Assembly (NCBI GenBank): GCA_002794515.1
Contig: PGTJ01000145.1
Location: 1-6,521 of the forward strand
Length of the DNA: 6,521 nucleotides
Direction: 5' to 3'
Source: Phototrophicales bacterium
GTDB lineage: Bacteria > Chloroflexota > Anaerolineae > Aggregatilineales > Phototrophicaceae
Part shown: positions 1 to 4,093 of the stretch, piece after piece
Numbering within the stretch: the first letter of the stretch is position 1
Layout of the letters: each line of letters starts with the position of its first letter
Notes under the pieces: model-generated
Databases searched by the model: none
Told to the model about the DNA's origin: nothing
Seen by the model: only the letters and a program-made list of their open reading frames with translations
Position numbers and translations under genes: made by a program

Positions 1-20
1 GAACGATACACAACCATGAT

Positions 21-431
21 TTACGCCCCAATAGGTACGCGCAAGCGTTTAGATAACACCTGACGGGCTTCATCGATGCTATCCACAAAATACACATCAT
101 TGAGCGCATTTCGATCCACTAAAGCGAAGGCTTTCGAGACCAATTTAATCACCCCATTCGCCCCAACAATGGCGATGGGTCCCTTGCCGTTGGCGCTCAT
201 CTGGAGCATTTGCTTGGCTTTATCGCGTGTTTCGATGCTAAATAACGACCCATTCGGCACGCCTAACCCACGCGACATATCCACAATCGCCCCAACGGTA
301 TCTGACCGACTTTCGGTGATGGACTTGACCGTATTCAATGCGCCAAACAGGGCTTCCCATGTCCATCCTTTAGAAAACTCGCATAAGATGATGGTTTGCT
401 CGTCATTATCCCAATATAAATCCACACTCAT
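21..431 (-). CDS. Small STAS/SpoIIAA-like alpha/beta protein, function unknown
   Basis: This is a 136-residue soluble protein with no signal peptide or membrane segment. Alternating strands and helices can be read: strand 13-19 (TIILCEF), a helix from about 24 to 40, strand 46-52 (VGAIVDM), a helix about 66-79, strand 85-90 (PIAIVG), a helix about 95-105, strand 112-117 and a C-terminal helix 118-129. This order resembles the small STAS/SpoIIAA-like fold, where the strand ending in VDMS (50-53) would match the LDLS strand of anti-sigma-factor antagonists. The DSSG phosphoserine motif of true SpoIIAA proteins is not visible, so phospho-switching should not be assumed. I chose the ATG at 431 over the one at 449: a GAGG (444-441, minus strand) lies 9 nt before it, within the upstream GGTGAGGG, whereas the earlier ATG has only A/T-rich sequence before it. 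The gene is transcribed away from the FAS1 gene. That it is a gene is likely; the fold is an inference and the function is unknown. Confidence 0.72.
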   Translation of the reverse strand: MSVDLYWDNDEQTIILCEFSKGWTWEALFGALNTVKSITESRSDTVGAIVDMSRGLGVPNGSLFSIETRDKAKQMLQMSANGKGPIAIVGANGVIKLVSKAFALVDRNALNDVYFVDSIDEARQVLSKRLRVPIGA

Positions 432-464
432 CGCAATAGCCCTCACCATTTTAATTTTAGATGC

Positions 465-473
465 ACTGTAGCA
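465..473 (-). promoter_or_regulatory. Candidate extended -10 for the STAS-like gene
   Basis: Read on the minus strand this is TGCTACAGT, a TGn extended -10 followed by TACAGT (4 of 6 to TATAAT), 33 nt upstream of the chosen start at 431. No good -35 sits 16-18 nt upstream; ATGTAA (493-488) matches at three positions. A second box, TATAGT (481-476), lacks both the TG and a -35. The location is right but the match is weak. Confidence 0.28.
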
Positions 474-506
474 TGACTATATAACCATTACATAACAATC
501 TGCCCA

Positions 507-545
507 ATCACACGTTAGCATATGATGAATATGCCGATGTGTGAT
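507..545. promoter_or_regulatory. 39-nt two-part dyad, possible operator
   Basis: The two outer arms are ATCACAC (507-513) and GTGTGAT (539-545), exact reverse complements. Inside them GCATAT (518-523) and ATATGC (529-534) are also exact reverse complements, around a 5-nt centre (GATGA). The spacers on both sides are 4 nt, so the whole element is symmetric about position 526. The right arm overlaps the extended -10 of the FAS1 gene (542-550), and the left arm lies upstream of the divergent minus-strand promoter candidate. A dimeric DNA-binding regulator controlling one or both genes is a reasonable inference. A hairpin in RNA is less likely because the element appears to be upstream of the FAS1 transcription start. 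Confidence 0.55.
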
Positions 546-550
546 ATACT
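542..550 (+). promoter_or_regulatory. Extended -10 promoter for the FAS1 gene
   Basis: TGATATACT is an extended -10: TG, one base, then TATACT (5 of 6 to TATAAT). The start codon is 38 nt downstream of the box, giving a predicted leader of about 30 nt with transcription starting near 557. No -35 close to TTGACA is seen 16-18 nt upstream, which is common for extended -10 promoters. The upstream part lies inside the dyad 507-545. Confidence 0.45.
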
Positions 551-588
551 GCTAAACGATTTTTAGGTATGTTATTGAGGAGGCTATT

Positions 589-1686
589 ATGCGCCGTTAT
601 TTAATTTCTGTGTTGGCGATACTCTTGTTGTTGACCATTGCCACTCCCATCGCCGCCCAACAAGCACCGACATTGTTGGATATTATCAACCAAAATACGC
701 GCTATTCAACCCTTGCCGATGCCATTGCGCTTGCCGACCCCGTTGTCGCAGAACGCTTATCCAGCCCTGGCGCAACCACGATTTTCGCGCCGACCAATCA
801 AGCCTTTTTGAATTTGGCATCGTTATTCGGATATTCGCTCGATGCTTTGTTTGCCGATACACAACTGCTCACCGAATTGTTGCTCTATCACACGCTGGAC
901 GGCATACAGACATCAGCAACACTCACCGCCCAAAATGGGCGCATCATCCGTACATTATTAGAACGCACTGGGGTGTTAATTGTGGTCGAGAATGGCACTA
1001 TTCGCTTGAATGGCATCTCACGGGTGGCATCTCCGTTTGATGTATCGGCATCCAACGGCATTTTACATACCGCCGCCGATATGATTTTTCCGTATGGTAT
1101 GGAAACGCGCCTCGAAGCCCTGAGCGGGGTCACCGTCACCACACCACGTCCTACCCGTACCCCTGCTGTCACCCCGCGTGCCAACCCGTTCCCCAGTGGC
1201 AACACCATTGCGGGACGTTTGGCATCTGATCCGTTGTATACCACATTGGTCGAGATCATCTCCGTTGCCAATCCAGACATCATCGATATGCTCAATGATG
1301 AAGAAACCGAATACACATTATTAGCACCCACCAATTCGGCATTTGATAACCTCTTCTTTTCGCTGGGCATCACCTTAGATGAGGCGCTCGAAATGCCTGA
1401 ATTGCTCGAACAAATTGTGTTGTATCACATCATCGAAGGGGTTGTCACCTCCGATGATTTGCGCCAGTTGGTCGATGAAGAAGAGTTGCTGGTGACCGTT
1501 TTTGATAATGGCACATTTGTTGAATCTATCCGTGTGGCGGTAGATGGCAACAATCGCCTTGTGCTAAATGAAGTGGTGCGAATCACGGTGGCTGATTTAG
1601 AGGCGACCAACGGCATAATTCATAACCTGAATAATGTGTTATTGCCACAAGCTGTGTTGGATGCGCTAGAAGAGTCTGGTGGCTAA
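589..1686 (+). CDS. Secreted protein with two FAS1 (fasciclin) domains
   Basis: This 365-residue protein starts with a Sec signal peptide: RR at 2-3, a hydrophobic core about 5-18, and probable cleavage after A23 (IAA before QQ). There is no lipobox Cys, no C-terminal membrane anchor and no LPxTG sorting signal, so it should be released or loosely held outside the membrane. FAS1 domain 1 spans about 28-170, with the family's H1-type motif TIFAPTNQAF (64-73), the YH pair (100-101) and the H2-type stretch SNGILHTAADMIFP (155-168). A Thr/Pro/Arg-rich linker (184-203) leads to FAS1 domain 2, about 205-355, with TLLAPTNSAF (243-252), YH (279-280) and TNGIIHNLNNVLLP (340-353). FAS1 domains are known as extracellular adhesion modules, so surface adhesion or matrix contact is inferred; the ligand cannot be told. 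The ATG follows a strong GAGGAGG (577-583) at 5-nt spacing. The gene is alone in its unit, with an intrinsic terminator behind it. Confidence 0.93.
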   Translation: MRRYLISVLAILLLLTIATPIAAQQAPTLLDIINQNTRYSTLADAIALADPVVAERLSSPGATTIFAPTNQAFLNLASLFGYSLDALFADTQLLTELLLYHTLDGIQTSATLTAQNGRIIRTLLERTGVLIVVENGTIRLNGISRVASPFDVSASNGILHTAADMIFPYGMETRLEALSGVTVTTPRPTRTPAVTPRANPFPSGNTIAGRLASDPLYTTLVEIISVANPDIIDMLNDEETEYTLLAPTNSAFDNLFFSLGITLDEALEMPELLEQIVLYHIIEGVVTSDDLRQLVDEEELLVTVFDNGTFVESIRVAVDGNNRLVLNEVVRITVADLEATNGIIHNLNNVLLPQAVLDALEESGG

Positions 1687-1697
1687 AATACAAAGAT

Positions 1698-1730
1698 ACA
1701 CAGGGGCATGAAACATTTATGCCTTTGTGT
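1698..1730 (+). terminator. Strong 3' hairpin after the FAS1 gene, no U-tract
   Basis: ACACAGGGGCAT (1698-1709) pairs with ATGCCTTTGTGT (1719-1730) over 12 bp, using two G-U wobbles. Three further pairs (1710-1712 with 1716-1718, one of them G-U) can extend it to 15 bp with a tight loop. Because the wobbles become A-C clashes in minus-strand RNA, the fold favours the FAS1 transcript. It begins 11 nt after the stop codon. The following bases (CATCATCTTA) are not a U-tract, so on its own it is more likely an RNA 3'-end stabiliser, or a first arm acting with the terminator at 1746. Confidence 0.5.
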
Positions 1731-1745
1731 CATCATCTTATCCGC

Positions 1746-1777
1746 CATCGGCTCAAAGCCGATGACTATTTTTATTC
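1746..1777 (+). terminator. Intrinsic terminator of the FAS1 gene
   Basis: CATCGGCT (1746-1753) and AGCCGATG (1757-1764) form a perfect 8-bp stem with a CAA loop, followed by ACTATTTTTATT. The G/C-rich stem plus T-run is the classical Rho-independent form on the plus strand. The loop and inner pairs (GCTCAAAGC) recur in the hairpin at 1871-1893. Confidence 0.7.
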
Positions 1778-1781
1778 TAAA

Positions 1782-1798
1782 AGCCCACTGAAGGGGCT
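1782..1798. repeat. Small hairpin AGCCC/GGGCT
   Basis: AGCCC (1782-1786) pairs with GGGCT (1794-1798) around a 7-nt loop (ACTGAAG). AAAA stretches sit on the left side (1779-1782) and TTTT on the right side (1801-1804), so it could weakly terminate transcription in either direction. It is one T short of the longer palindrome AGCCCACT/AGTGGGCT, so it may be a decayed copy of a palindromic repeat; that is inference. Confidence 0.4.
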
Positions 1799-1870
1799 AA
1801 TTTTGCCTGATTTTGTGGCGTGGGCGCACCACCACCTATAGCGCCTTTAGTGTGCTTTATGGCGATTAGC

Positions 1871-1893
1871 GCAAGATGCTCAAAGCATCTTGC
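1871..1893. repeat. Perfect 10-bp hairpin with the CAA loop
   Basis: GCAAGATGCT (1871-1880) and AGCATCTTGC (1884-1893) form a perfect 10-bp stem with a CAA loop. The core GCTCAAAGC (1878-1886) is identical to that at 1751-1759, but the outer arms are unrelated and each is self-complementary. No T-run follows on the plus strand (CATAATTAGC). It lies 64 nt before the crotonase start. A REP-like palindromic element or an RNA structure in the spacer are the main options. Confidence 0.5.
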
Positions 1894-1921
1894 CATAATT
1901 AGCAAGCAATCAAGGTATAAA
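1890..1921 (+). promoter_or_regulatory. Weak promoter candidate for the crotonase gene
   Basis: TTGCCA (1890-1895, 5 of 6 to TTGACA) and TATAAA (1916-1921, 5 of 6 to TATAAT) are both good boxes, but the spacer is 20 nt, longer than the usual 16-18. The -35 overlaps the right arm of the hairpin 1871-1893. If used, the leader would be about 30 nt. A second A/T-rich stretch near 1930-1939 is a possible alternative. Confidence 0.25.
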
Positions 1922-1944
1922 AATTGTGATTTATATCATCTATT

Positions 1945-1949
1945 AGGAG
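1945..1949 (+). promoter_or_regulatory. Ribosome binding site that sets the crotonase start
   Basis: AGGAG, 8 nt upstream of the ATG at 1958. It decides against the ATG at 1820, which opens the same frame 138 nt earlier but has no such site. Confidence 0.8.
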
Positions 1950-1957
1950 CAAAAATA

Positions 1958-2755
1958 ATGCCTTACGAAAATATTTTATATGATGTGCAAAATGGTGTCG
2001 CCATCATCACCCTCAACCGCCCAGATACCTATAATTCGCTCAGCTTAGGTACATTAGATGATCTAAAGGGAGCAATACGCGAAGCGGGAAAAGATAAATC
2101 TGTCCGTGCGGTGTTGCTCACGGGCAACGGCAAAGGATTTAGCAGTGGGGCAGATCTAATCGAGTTACACGGCGCGTTGACGACAGTGGATATTACATCG
2201 GCGCTTCGCAATGGATTGAACACCCTCGCACAACTCATGCGGGGTCTCGAAAAGCCGATAGTCTGTGCCATTAATGGTGTGGCGGCGGGCGCTGGCGCGA
2301 GTATCGCGCTGATGTGCGATTATCGCCTCGCCTCAGAGAATGCCAGTTTTGTCTTTGCCGCTTTTGCCAACATCGGCTTAGTGCCAGATGGTGGCTTGAC
2401 CTATTTCTTACAACAATTAGTCGGGGTGGGCAAGGCATTGGAATTGGCATTATTGGCAGATGCCAAAAATCGGGTCTCTTCTGCCGATGCGTTGTCATTG
2501 GGCATTGTCAATAAAGTGGTGGCGCATGATGCCCTCATGCCCGAAGCAATGGCGCTCGCACAAAAATTAGCCACCATGCCCACCAAAGCCATTGGTCTGA
2601 CCAAACGGGCGATTTATCGTGCCTATGAACGTCCATTGGCAGATGCGCTCGATTATGAGGCGCTGTTGCAAGGGGCGACATTCAAAACGCACGATTTTGT
2701 CGAAGGCGTGACGGCATTCATCGAAAAACGTCCACCCGTATTTAAGGGTGAATAA
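1958..2755 (+). CDS. Enoyl-CoA hydratase/isomerase (crotonase family), PaaG/isomerase-like
   Basis: This 265-residue cytosolic protein has the full crotonase fold at the family's usual length. The N-terminal strand reads VAIITLNRPDTYNSL (14-28). The CoA/oxyanion-hole region is GNGKGFSSGADLIEL (56-70), with A65 as the expected first oxyanion residue. The second is in NGVAAGAGASIALMCDYRLA (106-125). GLVPDGG is at 140-146 and MPTKAIGLTKRAIY (207-220) is the conserved C-terminal helix. Hydratases carry two catalytic Glu (144 and 164 in rat mitochondrial ECH). By my hand alignment these are S115 and F136 (or A135) here, so neither is kept. D144 in VPDGG sits where PaaG-type and delta3,delta2-enoyl-CoA isomerases carry an acidic residue. 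I infer double-bond isomerisation of an acyl-CoA rather than hydration. The substrate is unknown, and no beta-oxidation or phenylacetate genes are adjacent. The gene converges on the CNNM gene with a 7-nt gap. Confidence 0.9.
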   Translation: MPYENILYDVQNGVAIITLNRPDTYNSLSLGTLDDLKGAIREAGKDKSVRAVLLTGNGKGFSSGADLIELHGALTTVDITSALRNGLNTLAQLMRGLEKPIVCAINGVAAGAGASIALMCDYRLASENASFVFAAFANIGLVPDGGLTYFLQQLVGVGKALELALLADAKNRVSSADALSLGIVNKVVAHDALMPEAMALAQKLATMPTKAIGLTKRAIYRAYERPLADALDYEALLQGATFKTHDFVEGVTAFIEKRPPVFKGE

Positions 2756-2762
2756 GATGCGA

Positions 2763-3959
2763 TTATTCTGATGTCGATTGCATATCAGATGATGAATCGG
2801 GTGCAGTGTCATCTTTGGCGGTGATGGTCGTGCTGGCAGGCACGACTTTCGTCGTCTGAATAACCGCTTGTTGGCGCTCGTAGCGTTGTTGTGCCAATTG
2901 GCGTAAATCTGCCACAATATCCGATTCATCGGTGATTTCAATGCCCAATAACGATTCCAGCGCATCTTCCATCGTGATAAGCCCTGCTGTTCCTCCATAT
3001 TCATCAAACACAATAAAGATATGCTCTTGGCGCGAGACAAATTCTTCTAAGACTTTGGTGATGGTCATCGTCTCTGGCACAAAGTGGATGGGGCGCTCCA
3101 ATTTATACAGAGGGGTATCGTGTTCATCGTTGGCGGCGGCGCGGAAAATATCGTGCCGTAACACAAATCCTGTGATGTTATCACTGGTTTCGTTATAAAT
3201 AGGGATGCGCGAATAGGGCATAGAACGGTGTCCACCATCTAAAATCTGACCGACTGTTTGGTCGCGTGGAAATGCCAACATCACCGTGCGCGGGGTCATG
3301 ATGTCCCATACTTTGACTGTATTCAGGCGAAATAAATTGCTGACGATGCGACTTTCGTTTTTATCCAAAGAGCCTTCAGTGGCGCTGATTTGTGCCATCA
3401 TCTCCAGTTCTTTGCGGGTGATGGTGGGATTATTATTTTCTGGTGCGATGATGCGCGTCAGATAATTGAACGCCCATACAGCAGGATGTAAGACCGTCAC
3501 CAGAATTTTGACGGTATAGGCGGTGAAGGCGAATAACTGCCTCCAATACATCGCACCGACTGTTTTGGGGATGATTTCGCTGAAGATGAGGATCATCAGT
3601 GTTAAGATGATCGTGATGACCGATGCCCATTGATTACCGAACACACCAACCGCCTCGGCACCCGCACCCGCCGCGCCAAAGGTATGGGCGAAGGTGTTCA
3701 ATGTCAGGATGCTGGTGATGGGACCCTCGATGTTTTGTTTATGTTCGTGCATCAATTTGGCGGCGCGGTTGCCTGTTTGTGCTTGTGTCTCGATGAAGGA
3801 TTGGGGTGTCGAAAGCAATGCCGCTTCGAGGAGCGAACACAGAAAGGATAGGCTGATGGCAGAGAAGATGTATAAGAGCAGATTTTGTACTGAACCCGAA
3901 ATCACCCCATCGGTTGGTATGGTAGCGAGTGGGATTATCGGGATGTCTGTGATGTTCAT
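2763..3959 (-). CDS. CNNM/DUF21 membrane protein with CBS pair (HlyC/CorC family)
   Basis: This is a 398-residue inner-membrane protein. The CNNM (DUF21) core has hydrophobic segments at about 25-50, 80-105, 111-131 and 142-170. It includes the family signature SLLEAALLS (42-50) in the first helix and SEIIPKT (127-133) after the third. A cytosolic linker has KELEMMAQISATEG (183-196) and the MTPR motif (221-224). The CBS pair follows, about 217-275 and 285-342, with SRIPIYNE (250-257) and DEYGGTAGLITMEDALE (319-335). Family members are linked to Mg2+/cation transport or tolerance; older haemolysin labels are misleading. The usual C-terminal CorC_HlyC domain is absent: after residue 342 there is only a short helix and a polar Ser/Thr/Asp tail. 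The ATG at 3959 is the only sensible start, since the next Met (70) is past the first helix. Its upstream AAAAAGAAC is a weak ribosome site. An own promoter is seen at 4020-4048. Confidence 0.92.
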   Translation of the reverse strand: MNITDIPIIPLATIPTDGVISGSVQNLLLYIFSAISLSFLCSLLEAALLSTPQSFIETQAQTGNRAAKLMHEHKQNIEGPITSILTLNTFAHTFGAAGAGAEAVGVFGNQWASVITIILTLMILIFSEIIPKTVGAMYWRQLFAFTAYTVKILVTVLHPAVWAFNYLTRIIAPENNNPTITRKELEMMAQISATEGSLDKNESRIVSNLFRLNTVKVWDIMTPRTVMLAFPRDQTVGQILDGGHRSMPYSRIPIYNETSDNITGFVLRHDIFRAAANDEHDTPLYKLERPIHFVPETMTITKVLEEFVSRQEHIFIVFDEYGGTAGLITMEDALESLLGIEITDESDIVADLRQLAQQRYERQQAVIQTTKVVPASTTITAKDDTAPDSSSDMQSTSE

Positions 3960-4019
3960 GATGTTCTTTTTATGTTGGTAAATGAGACGAATATCGCAAA
4001 ATCAGATACGATGGTCATC

Positions 4020-4048
4020 ACTATAACATGGATTTTAGGGGGATGCAA
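4020..4048 (-). promoter_or_regulatory. Promoter of the CNNM gene (extended -10)
   Basis: On the minus strand, TTGCAT (4048-4043) is followed by a 17-nt spacer and TATAGT (4025-4020, 5 of 6 to TATAAT), with TG in the extended -10 position (4028-4027). The start codon is 60 nt downstream of the box, so the leader is about 50 nt. The -35 begins 4 nt after the hairpin that ends the aconitase unit. Confidence 0.5.
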
Positions 4049-4051
4049 TGC

Positions 4052-4081
4052 GGTAAGGGCGCAATTAATCGCACCCTTACC
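4052..4081 (-). terminator. Hairpin after the aconitase gene, no U-tract
   Basis: On the minus strand GGTAAGGGTGC (4081-4071) pairs with GCGCCCTTACC (4062-4052) over 11 bp with one G-U wobble, around an 8-nt loop (GATTAATT). In plus-strand RNA the wobble becomes a C-A mismatch, so the fold fits the aconitase transcript. It starts 12 nt after the stop codon. The bases that follow (GCATTGCATC) are not T-rich, so termination may be Rho-aided, or the hairpin may protect the 3' end. Confidence 0.5.
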
Positions 4082-4093
4082 ACAATTCATGAT

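Noticed and set aside
1..17. Possible start of a further minus-strand gene (ATG at 17-15) just after the STAS-like stop
   Set aside because: Only five codons are visible. A GGGG 8 nt upstream is a weak site. It cannot be supported without sequence to the left.
432..449. Earlier ATG (449) for the STAS-like gene
   Set aside because: The only ribosome-site-like sequence, GGTGAGGG (447-440), lies after this ATG and is placed correctly for the ATG at 431.
1823..1845. GGCGC/GCGCC inverted repeat with a 13-nt loop
   Set aside because: Only 5 bp with a long loop in a locally G/C-rich stretch; it could easily be chance.
1820..1957. In-frame upstream extension of the crotonase from the ATG at 1820
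   Set aside because: It adds 46 residues unlike any crotonase N-terminus, crosses a perfect 10-bp hairpin and lacks a ribosome site, while AGGAG sits 8 nt before the ATG at 1958.
2567..3040. Minus-strand open frame overlapping the crotonase and CNNM 3' ends
   Set aside because: It is out of frame with two clear conserved genes and its composition looks random, so it is a shadow.
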